7,056 nucleotides of DNA from an uncultured Bacteroidota bacterium. Its GTDB lineage: Bacteria; Bacteroidota; Bacteroidia; NS11-12g; UBA955. The stretch spans positions 1 through 7,056 of the forward strand of contig CAIRMY010000118.1 in NCBI GenBank assembly GCA_903879775.1, given 5' to 3'. The notes beneath the pieces were generated by a model, which saw only the letters and a program-made list of their open reading frames with translations, did no database searches and was not told where the DNA came from. Both the position numbers and the translations under genes were made by a program. This document shows positions 1 through 4,889 of this stretch, one piece after another; positions within the stretch are counted from its first letter, which is position 1; each line of letters starts with the position of its first letter.

Positions 1-554
1 GCATCAGCGATTTATGGAATCAAATTGATTTACAATTGAAATCATTAATGCCTCAATACATTGGTTTGAGAGAAGAATATTTGAAGTCCAAATTCATTCC
101 AGATGCAAATAGCACCTTGCGTTTAACTTATGGCCATATAAGGGCTTTTAGTCCAAACGACGGTGAAGTTCACACACCGTATACAACATTAGATGGCGTT
201 TTTGCGAAAGCGAATACGAATTCCGATTACAGATTGCCGAAGGACGTACAAGACAATTTAAGACAAGAAAATGTCCCTCAAATTTTTAAAGATCCTAAAA
301 CCGGTAAAATAATTGTGGGATTGTTGTACAATTTAGATACAACCGGAGGTAACAGTGGAAGTCCAGTATTGAATGCAAAAGGTGAATTGATTGGGATCAA
401 TTTCGACAGAAGTTTCACTGCTACAATCAATGATTATGCATGGAACGAGAATTATTCTCGCAGTATAGGTTGCGACATTCGCTATGCATTGTATGTGATT
501 AAATATGTAGGTAAAGCAGACCATATTCTCAAGGAATTGAATTTAGAGTTGTAA
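1..554 (+). CDS. S46 family dipeptidyl peptidase, DPP11-type, C-terminal part (5' end outside window)
   Basis: The reading frame is open from base 3 to the stop at 552-554, so the gene enters from the left. About 183 C-terminal residues of a protein that usually has about 700 are visible. The signature G-G-N-S-G-S-P (codons near 339-365) carries the nucleophilic Ser of a chymotrypsin-fold S46 serine peptidase. Eighteen residues after that Ser, in the N-F-D-R stretch, is an Arg. In Porphyromonas gingivalis the same spacing separates Ser655 from position 673, which is Arg in DPP11 (cleaves after Asp/Glu) and Gly in DPP7 (hydrophobic preference). DPP11 specificity is therefore inferred. The conserved D-I-R-Y motif follows near 474-485. 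Family members act in the periplasm or on the cell surface, releasing dipeptides from oligopeptides. The His and Asp of the triad and any signal peptide lie outside the window. A strong terminator follows. Family assignment is firm; specificity is likely. Confidence 0.93.
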   Translation, partial: ISDLWNQIDLQLKSLMPQYIGLREEYLKSKFIPDANSTLRLTYGHIRAFSPNDGEVHTPYTTLDGVFAKANTNSDYRLPKDVQDNLRQENVPQIFKDPKTGKIIVGLLYNLDTTGGNSGSPVLNAKGELIGINFDRSFTATINDYAWNENYSRSIGCDIRYALYVIKYVGKADHILKELNLEL

Positions 555-586
555 AAACTACGATAAATTAAGCAAAAAAGATTTTT

Positions 587-619
587 AAACTGCGCAATTT
601 TTATTGCGCAGTTTTTTTT
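587..619 (+). terminator. Rho-independent terminator of the S46 peptidase gene
   Basis: A perfect 10-bp stem pairs AACTGCGCAA (588-597) with TTGCGCAGTT (604-613) around a 6-base loop, with one further A-T pair possible at 587/614. It is followed by an unbroken T run from 612 to 619. It lies 33 bases after the peptidase stop codon and fits a strong intrinsic terminator on the plus strand. Confidence 0.92.
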
Positions 620-643
620 GAGGGACAATGACAGCGTATAATA

Positions 644-661
644 TGATTATCGACATAATCA
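644..661. repeat. Short inverted repeat in the intergenic region before the rhodanese gene
   Basis: TGATTAT (644-650) and ATAATCA (655-661) form a perfect 7-bp inverted repeat around CGAC. It sits about 100 bases before the rhodanese start and has no T tract, so it is not a terminator. It could be a regulator site or a chance A/T-rich palindrome. The rest of 620-757 holds only a weaker imperfect palindrome near 662-678 and the candidate promoter described separately. I see no small gene in it. Confidence 0.3.
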
Positions 662-718
662 ATTCATCGGTGACGAATCACATTTAATCGATTGTTTTTG
701 GGGAGTGTGAGTTTTGTC

Positions 719-750
719 ACTGAATTGTGAATTAAATAAGCGCAAATTTG
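719..750 (+). promoter_or_regulatory. Weak candidate Bacteroidota promoter for rhodanese-thioredoxin
   Basis: CAAATTTG at 743-750 matches the Bacteroidota -7 element TAnnTTTG at five of six defined bases and is followed by CAACC, a common context for such promoters. The -33 region is poor: ACTG at 719-722, 20 bases upstream, matches TTTG at only two of four positions. The -7 box lies inside the palindrome GCAAATTTGC (742-751), which could alternatively be an operator. If real, transcription would start just before or at the ATG at 758, giving an almost leaderless mRNA. Confidence 0.3.
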
Positions 751-757
751 CAACCAC

Positions 758-1069
758 ATGGGAATATTTTCAGCATTATTCGGAAAAAAAGAGAGCGTTG
801 ACATGGGTCAACTCATTAAAAATGGAGCAATGATCATTGATGTAAGAACGGCAGGTGAATTTAGCACAGGACATATCAAAGGTGCGAAAAATATGCCTTT
901 AGATAAATTGATGAGTCAAGTAACAAAGGTAAAAAAAGATCAAGTAATCATTACATGTTGTGCATCGGGTATGCGCAGTGCATCAGCAAAAGGAATGTTA
1001 AAAAATGCAGGCTATGAAAACGTGCAAAATGGTGGCAGTTGGACAAGTTTAAGAAAATATTTTAACTAA
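758..1069 (+). CDS. Single-domain rhodanese-like sulfurtransferase
   Basis: This 103-residue protein is about the size of one rhodanese domain. It shows the rhodanese landmarks in order: I-I-D-V-R near 26-30, G-E-F-S-T-G-H-I-K-G-A near 33-43, and the active-site loop C-A-S-G-M-R-S starting at Cys68, with Arg73 in the usual C-x4-R spacing. The Cys would carry a persulfide in sulfur transfer. The acceptor is unknown. A second Cys (67) directly precedes the catalytic one. The N-terminus M-G-I-F-S-A-L-F-G is a short hydrophobic or amphipathic lead and not a convincing signal peptide, so the protein is probably cytoplasmic. Only five bases separate its stop from the thioredoxin start, so the two are likely one transcript. 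Thioredoxin could reduce the persulfide, which is an inference from gene order. No Shine-Dalgarno sequence precedes the ATG. Confidence 0.92.
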   Translation: MGIFSALFGKKESVDMGQLIKNGAMIIDVRTAGEFSTGHIKGAKNMPLDKLMSQVTKVKKDQVIITCCASGMRSASAKGMLKNAGYENVQNGGSWTSLRKYFN

Positions 1070-1074
1070 TTTAT

Positions 1075-1365
1075 ATGAAATCATTTAACGAAATCATCGC
1101 ATCAGACAAACCAGTATTGGTTGACTTTCATGCAACATGGTGTGGTCCATGCAAAGCAATGGCACCCATCTTAGAAAATGTAAAGAAAAAGGTTGGGGAG
1201 AATGCTATGATCATCAAAATAGACGTCGATAAAAACCAAAAATTGGCTAGCGAATATCGAGTAACCGGAGTACCAACATTGATGATATTCAAGAATGGCA
1301 AGCAAGTATGGCGACAATCTGGCGTTGTTGATGCAATGACGTTGGTAAATAAGCTGGTAGGGTAA
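1075..1365 (+). CDS. Thioredoxin
   Basis: This 96-residue thioredoxin is slightly shorter than E. coli TrxA (about 109) because the N-terminus is trimmed. The redox-active W-C-G-P-C occupies residues 22-26, preceded by V-L-V-D-F-H-A-T. The cis-proline loop V-T-G-V-P-T is at 63-68 (Pro67), followed by the strand L-M-I-F-K-N-G. All catalytic elements of a classical disulfide reductase are present. There is no signal peptide or membrane segment, so it acts in the cytoplasm, presumably recycled by a thioredoxin reductase encoded elsewhere. It is the second gene of a two-gene unit with the rhodanese and ends before a bidirectional terminator. I leave the symbol empty because Bacteroidota carry several thioredoxins and this small form need not be the main TrxA. 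Confidence 0.95.
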   Translation: MKSFNEIIASDKPVLVDFHATWCGPCKAMAPILENVKKKVGENAMIIKIDVDKNQKLASEYRVTGVPTLMIFKNGKQVWRQSGVVDAMTLVNKLVG

Positions 1366-1392
1366 AAACAAGTTCCAAATTCTAATCAATAC

Positions 1393-1424
1393 AAAAAAAA
1401 AGACCGCATATAGCGGTCTTTTTG
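1393..1424. terminator. Bidirectional intrinsic terminator between thioredoxin and rplQ
   Basis: A GC-rich stem pairs AGACCGC (1401-1407) with GCGGTCT (1413-1419) around ATATA. It is flanked by nine A's on the left (1393-1401) and five T's on the right (1419-1423), and A-T pairs can extend the stem by four. Read rightward it ends the rhodanese-thioredoxin transcript. Read leftward the A run becomes a nine-T tract and ends the ribosomal operon. The position between two convergent genes supports use in both directions. Confidence 0.9.
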
Positions 1425-1442
1425 TATGAATAAGATAAAATC

Positions 1443-2063
1443 TTAGTTTTTTTCTTCTGTTGATTCAGCAGTGTCGTTGTTCTCTGCAGCATCGTTACTT
1501 TCAGGGGCATCGTTATTTTCAGGAGCTTCAGCAACAGGAGTCACTGGAGTTTCTTCAATAACAACAGCATCTTGAATTTCTTCAGCAGCTTCAACTTTAG
1601 CAGTTGCTTTAGGAGCAGCAGCAGTTGCAGAAGCAGAAGAACCTGAACGGCGTGAACGACGGGTTGTCGTTTTCTTCTTATCTGCGTTAAATCCATCGAA
1701 GAATTCATTAAAGTCTACCAACTCAATCATAGCCATATCAGCGTTATCACCGGCACGATTTCCAGTTTTTAGGATACGGGTGTATCCACCTGGACGTGTA
1801 GCAACTTTACCACTTACAACTGTGAACAACTCAGTTACAGCTTCCTTGTCTTTCAAATAAGAAAAAACTGTTCTATAGTTATGAGTCGTAGCATCTTTAC
1901 TTTTAGTGATCAAAGGTTCGATGTAAATTCGTAAAGTTTTGGCTTTAGCTACAGTCGTAATGATTCTTTTATGTTTAATTAAGGAAGAAGCCATATTGGC
2001 TAACATCGCTTTGCGGTGAGAGGTTGTACGCCCTAAATGATTATTTTTTTTTCCGTGTCTCAT
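1443..2063 (-). CDS. rplQ: Large ribosomal subunit protein bL17 with long low-complexity tail
   Basis: The N-terminal 125 or so residues are a typical L17 core: M-R-H-G-K-K-N-N-H-L-G-R-T near 1-13, H-R-K-A-M-L-A-N-M near 16-24, then T-R-P-G-G-Y-T-R-I-L-K near 89-99 and the closing A-M-I-E-L-V-D-F near 111-118. L17 binds 23S rRNA and lies by the peptide exit tunnel. The protein has 206 residues against about 127 in E. coli. The surplus is a tail with a basic patch (129-140, K/R/T-rich) followed by an Ala/Glu/Pro/Asn-rich acidic stretch that is presumably disordered and ends in a hexapeptide repeat (180-197). C-terminal L17 extensions are common in Bacteroidota. It is the last gene of the operon, five bases after rpoA, and is followed by the bidirectional terminator. 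Confidence 0.97.
   Translation of the reverse strand: MRHGKKNNHLGRTTSHRKAMLANMASSLIKHKRIITTVAKAKTLRIYIEPLITKSKDATTHNYRTVFSYLKDKEAVTELFTVVSGKVATRPGGYTRILKTGNRAGDNADMAMIELVDFNEFFDGFNADKKKTTTRRSRRSGSSASATAAAPKATAKVEAAEEIQDAVVIEETPVTPVAEAPENNDAPESNDAAENNDTAESTEEKN
1473..1526 (-). repeat. Three tandem 18-bp units inside the rplQ tail
   Basis: Units 1509-1526, 1491-1508 and 1473-1490 encode A-P-E-N-N-D, A-P-E-S-N-D and A-A-E-N-N-D (residues 180-197 of L17). The first two units match at 16 of 18 bases and the third at 11 of 18 with its neighbour. This suggests in-frame duplication followed by drift. The repeat keeps the frame and lies only in the disordered tail. Confidence 0.8.
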
Positions 2064-2068
2064 CTGTA

Positions 2069-3061
2069 TTATTCGTCGTTAATGTTATACTTGGCTACAT
2101 CCATACCGAAATGCAAACCTTTTTCTCTTACAAATTCTTCTAGTTCAGACAAAGATTTTTTACCAAAATTTCTAAACTTAAGAAGATCATCAATATGGTA
2201 ATTCACCAATTCTCCTAAAGTTTTGATTTCAGCTGCTTTCAAACAATTGTAAGCACGAACTGAAAGGTCTAAATCTGCCAAAGGAGTTTTAAGAATCTTA
2301 CGCATTTGCAAGAATGTCTCATCTACTTCTTCAACAACTTTAGCTGCTTTAGTTTCAGGCATGATATTCTCATCACTGAACAGAACAAAATGTTGAATTA
2401 AAATTTTAGCTGCTTCTTTCAAAGCTTCTTCAGGGTGAATACTACCATCAGAAGTCACTTCCATAACCAATTTTTCGAAATCAGTTCTTTGTTCTACACG
2501 AAAATCTTCAACGGTATATTTAACGTTTTTGATTGGGGTGAAGATAGAATCGATCGCAATTAATCCGATAGGAGCTTCTTTTACTTTGTTTTCTTCAGCA
2601 GGAACGTAACCACGACCCTTAGCAACTGTAATTTCAAGTTCTAAGTTTACGGTAGGTTCCATGTTGCAAATAACCAATTCAGGATTTAAAATCGTGAAAG
2701 AGTTAGTGTAACGCCCGATGTCTCCAGCTAAGAATTGATCTTTACCTTTTATTGAGATAAAGATTTTTTCGTTATCTTCGGTAGAGCTGTTAGATTTGAA
2801 GCGAACTTGTTTCATATTTAAAACAACTTCAACAACATCTTCAACCACACCTTTGATAGTGCTGAATTCATGGTCAACTCCTTGAATTTTCAAAGAGGTG
2901 ATTGCAAAACCTTCTAATGAAGAAAGAAGAATTCTACGCATTGCGTTACCGATTGTAACACCGTATCCTTTTTCTAAAGGAGAAAACTCAAACACTCCGT
3001 GAGCGTCTGTAGATTTGGTCATTACAACCTTATTTGGTTTTTGAAATGGTATTACACCCAT
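2069..3061 (-). CDS. rpoA: DNA-directed RNA polymerase subunit alpha
   Basis: This is a full-length alpha subunit of 330 residues. The N-terminal domain (about 1-235), which dimerises and anchors beta and beta', has F-E-F-S-P-L-E near 24-30, the G-N-A-M-R-R-I-L-L-S-S-L-E-G helix near 38-51 and V-D-H-E-F-S-T-I near 62-69. A linker of about 20 residues leads to the C-terminal domain (about 255-325), which contacts UP-element DNA and activators. There R269, N272, G300, K302 and S303 align with E. coli R265, N268, G296, K298 and S299, so the DNA-binding surface is intact. The start is the usual M-G-V-I-P-F-Q-K-P, 20 bases after rpsD. The gene lies in the standard alpha-operon position before rplQ. 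Confidence 0.99.
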   Translation of the reverse strand: MGVIPFQKPNKVVMTKSTDAHGVFEFSPLEKGYGVTIGNAMRRILLSSLEGFAITSLKIQGVDHEFSTIKGVVEDVVEVVLNMKQVRFKSNSSTEDNEKIFISIKGKDQFLAGDIGRYTNSFTILNPELVICNMEPTVNLELEITVAKGRGYVPAEENKVKEAPIGLIAIDSIFTPIKNVKYTVEDFRVEQRTDFEKLVMEVTSDGSIHPEEALKEAAKILIQHFVLFSDENIMPETKAAKVVEEVDETFLQMRKILKTPLADLDLSVRAYNCLKAAEIKTLGELVNYHIDDLLKFRNFGKKSLSELEEFVREKGLHFGMDVAKYNINDE

Positions 3062-3081
3062 GCCTTTTTAGTTTTTAGTTA

Positions 3082-3687
3082 TTATTTACTGTAAAGTTCG
3101 ACGATTAGTTGTTCTTTGATATTTTCAGGAATTTCAGAACGCTCAGGGAACGTTAAAAATATTCCTTCTAGGTCTTTTCCATTCCAATCAATCCAACTAA
3201 ATCTATTTCTAACGGTACTAACGCTGTTTGAAATCACTTCTAATGTTTTAGAGCGCTCACGTACTGCAATTTTATCGCCTGGGCGAAGTTGATAGCTAGG
3301 AATGTTCACCACTTCACCATTAACAGTGATATGACGGTGAGATACTAACTGACGAGCACCACGACGAGTTGGAGCAATACCCATACGATAAACAGTGTTA
3401 TCTAGGCGAGCTTCTAAGAATTTCAATAAGTTTTCACCAGTGATACCTTTTTTAGCGGCTGCTCTTTTGAAGGTATTTCTGAATTGTTTTTCTAACACAC
3501 CATAAGTGTATTTTGCTTTTTGCTTTTCAGATAACTGAACTGCATATTCAGATAGTTTAGGACGACGACGGCTGTTACCATGTTGACCTGGACCATAATT
3601 TTTCTTTTCTAAAGCTTTATCTCTACCGAAAATTGCTTCACGGAATCTTCTTGCTACTTTAGAGGTTGGACCTGTATATCTTGCCAT
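3082..3687 (-). CDS. rpsD: Small ribosomal subunit protein uS4
   Basis: This 201-residue protein has the normal S4 length. It starts M-A-R-Y-T-G-P, has the Y-G-P-G-Q-H-G segment near 31-37, and an S4 RNA-binding domain at about 92-155 (L-E-A-R-L-D-N-T-V-Y-R near 91-101, V-N-G near 122-124, R-P-G-D near 135-138). S4 binds the 5' domain of 16S rRNA and is a primary assembly protein. The protein contains no cysteine, so it is the zinc-free form of S4. In E. coli S4 represses its own operon through a leader pseudoknot before rpsM. No space for such a leader exists here. Confidence 0.99.
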   Translation of the reverse strand: MARYTGPTSKVARRFREAIFGRDKALEKKNYGPGQHGNSRRRPKLSEYAVQLSEKQKAKYTYGVLEKQFRNTFKRAAAKKGITGENLLKFLEARLDNTVYRMGIAPTRRGARQLVSHRHITVNGEVVNIPSYQLRPGDKIAVRERSKTLEVISNSVSTVRNRFSWIDWNGKDLEGIFLTFPERSEIPENIKEQLIVELYSK

Positions 3688-3712
3688 TTCTTTTTTTGAT
3701 TATTTAGATGGA

Positions 3713-4099
3713 TTAAACTCTTCTACGTTTAGGTGGACGACATCCGTTGTGTGGTAGAGGTGTAATATCCATGATAGATGTTACTTCTAATCCTACAGTT
3801 TGAAGGTTACGAATTGCGCTATCGCGACCGCTACCTGGACCTTTTACGAACACTTCAACTTTACGCAAACCTGCATCAAATGCAACTTTTGCACAGTCTA
3901 ATGATGCTACTTGAGCCGCATAAGGAGTGTTTTTCTTTGATCCTCTAAATCCCATTTTACCAGCAGATGACCAAGAAATTACTTGACCTTCAGTGTTGGT
4001 AACTGAAACAATTATATTGTTAAAAGTAGCACGAATATGCACTTGACCGAGTGGGTCAACTTTAACTTTTTTCTTTTGAACTTTTTTCTGATTTGCCAT
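3713..4099 (-). CDS. rpsK: Small ribosomal subunit protein uS11
   Basis: This 128-residue protein has the usual S11 size. After a Lys-rich start (5-13), the body shows H-I-R-A-T-F-N-N-I-I-V-S-V-T near 21-34, V-K-G-P-G-S-G-R near 85-92 and the C-terminal P-H-N-G-C-R-P-P-K-R-R-R-V near 116-128. S11 sits on the platform of the 30S subunit and helps form the mRNA exit region. The Asn-Gly pair at 118-119 corresponds to the E. coli S11 site known to become isoaspartate. It lies 17 bases after rpsM and 25 before rpsD. Confidence 0.99.
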   Translation of the reverse strand: MANQKKVQKKKVKVDPLGQVHIRATFNNIIVSVTNTEGQVISWSSAGKMGFRGSKKNTPYAAQVASLDCAKVAFDAGLRKVEVFVKGPGSGRDSAIRNLQTVGLEVTSIMDITPLPHNGCRPPKRRRV

Positions 4100-4116
4100 A
4101 TTGTTGTTACGACTTA

Positions 4117-4494
4117 TTATCGAGTAGCTTTTTTCTTACCAGCAACAGTTTTACGTTTACCTTTTCTAGTACGAGCATTTGTACTAGTACGTTGACCACG
4201 AACAGGTAACCCTTTACGATGACGTTGGCCACGGTAGCAACCAATATCCATCAAACGTTTGATGTTTAATTGAACTTCAGAGCGTAATTCACCTTCAGTC
4301 TTAATATTTTCAGTGATATAACCACGAATTAACGCTAATTCATCGTCATTCCATTCACTCACTTTTTTATCGTGACTAATTCCTGAACTATCTAAAATTG
4401 CAGCAGCCTTGCTACTACCTATCCCGTAGATGTAGGTCAAACCTATTACACCTCTTTTATTCTTGGGAATATCTATACCTGCTATCCTAGCCAT
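4117..4494 (-). CDS. rpsM: Small ribosomal subunit protein uS13
   Basis: This 125-residue S13 starts with M-A-R-I-A-G-I-D-I-P. It has the helix-hairpin-like Y-I-Y-G-I-G near 21-26 and the family signature C-Y-R-G-Q-R-H-R-K-G-L-P-V-R-G-Q-R-T near 86-103. A basic tail at 108-125 reaches toward the tRNAs in the P site. S13 sits in the head of the 30S subunit and contacts the 50S through intersubunit bridges. Only six bases separate it from rpmJ, so no regulatory leader can lie directly before it. The upstream sequence is A/T-rich without a Shine-Dalgarno motif. Confidence 0.99.
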   Translation of the reverse strand: MARIAGIDIPKNKRGVIGLTYIYGIGSSKAAAILDSSGISHDKKVSEWNDDELALIRGYITENIKTEGELRSEVQLNIKRLMDIGCYRGQRHRKGLPVRGQRTSTNARTRKGKRKTVAGKKKATR

Positions 4495-4500
4495 TTTATA

Positions 4501-4617
4501 TTATCCTTGTCTTTGTTTGAATTTAGGATTCTTCTTGTTAATCACATACACCTTTCCTTTGCGGCGTACGATTTTGCAGTCTACACTGCGTTTTTTTACT
4601 GCGGTTCTAACTTTCAT
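4501..4617 (-). CDS. rpmJ: Large ribosomal subunit protein bL36, zinc-ligand-depleted form
   Basis: A 38-codon frame runs from ATG at 4617 to TAA at 4501. It begins M-K-V-R-T-A-V-K-K-R and ends with K-F-K-Q-R-Q-G, an L36 sequence of exactly the E. coli RpmJ length. In zinc-binding L36 the ligands are Cys11, Cys14, Cys27 and His33. Here these positions are Ser11, Cys14, Asn27 and Phe33, so only one remains and zinc cannot be held in the usual way. Similar zinc-free L36 proteins are common in Bacteroidota. L36 binds 23S rRNA near the peptidyl transferase base. It sits between infA (8 bases) and rpsM (6 bases), its standard place. Confidence 0.97.
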   Translation of the reverse strand: MKVRTAVKKRSVDCKIVRRKGKVYVINKKNPKFKQRQG

Positions 4618-4625
4618 ATCAATAA

Positions 4626-4844
4626 TTACTTGTATCTGTAAGAGATTCTACCTCTTGTTAAATCATAGGGGGACATTTCAACTTGTACTTTATCGCCTGG
4701 TAGGATACGAATGTAGTGCATTCGCATCTTTCCCGATATGGTGGCTATAATTTCATGACCATTTTCGAGCTTAACTCTGAACATAGCATTAGATAAAGCT
4801 TCTGAAATTAATCCGTCTTGTTTTATAGCGTCTTGTTTTGACAT
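4626..4844 (-). CDS. infA: Translation initiation factor IF-1
   Basis: This 72-residue protein has exactly the E. coli IF-1 length and is a single OB fold. Landmarks are A-M-F-R-V-K-L-E-N-G-H near 20-30, I-S-G-K-M-R near 36-41, Y-I-R-I-L-P-G-D-K-V near 44-53 and S-P-Y-D-L-T-R-G-R-I near 58-67. IF-1 binds the 30S A site with IF-2 and IF-3 during initiation. It lies 33 bases after secY, the largest gap in the minus-strand block. That gap carries a good Bacteroidota promoter, so infA is likely the first gene of a separate transcript. In E. coli infA lies elsewhere. The order secY, infA, rpmJ without adk and map is a variant of the Gram-positive arrangement. Confidence 0.98.
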   Translation of the reverse strand: MSKQDAIKQDGLISEALSNAMFRVKLENGHEIIATISGKMRMHYIRILPGDKVQVEMSPYDLTRGRISYRYK

Positions 4845-4857
4845 ATCAAAAGGGCTG

Positions 4858-4889
4858 CAAATGTACGATAAATATATTTAAAAATCAAC
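4858..4889 (-). promoter_or_regulatory. Internal Bacteroidota-type promoter for infA-rplQ
   Basis: On the minus strand TACATTTG (4865-4858) is an exact match to the Bacteroidota -7 element TAnnTTTG. It is preceded at exactly 20 bases by GTTG (4889-4886), a three-of-four match to the -33 element TTTG, and the usual spacing is 19-21. The -33 box lies in the last codons of secY and the spacer overlaps its stop. The following bases GCAGCCC are typical of such promoters. Only 13 bases separate the -7 element from the infA ATG, so the leader would be very short. This matches the sigma-ABfr (RpoD) promoter class of the phylum. Confidence 0.75.

Noticed and set aside
36..38. TTG at 36 as the start of a short complete gene
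   Set aside because: The frame is open to the left edge and the protein is the C-terminal part of a roughly 700-residue family, so this is an internal Leu codon.
333..524. Minus-strand open frame opposite the S46 peptidase gene
   Set aside because: It covers the conserved active-site codons on the other strand and resembles no known protein.
695..728. TTTTTG at 695-700 with TGAATTGT at 721-728 as the rhodanese promoter
   Set aside because: The spacing of 20 is right, but the -7 candidate matches only three of six defined bases, worse than the box at 743-750.
1171..1389. Minus-strand open frame opposite the thioredoxin gene
   Set aside because: It is a shadow of thioredoxin codons and runs toward the terminator hairpin.
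3062..3081. AAAAAGG just before the rpoA start as a Shine-Dalgarno sequence
   Set aside because: The G's sit only one base from the ATG, too close for pairing with 16S rRNA, and no other gene here has such a motif.
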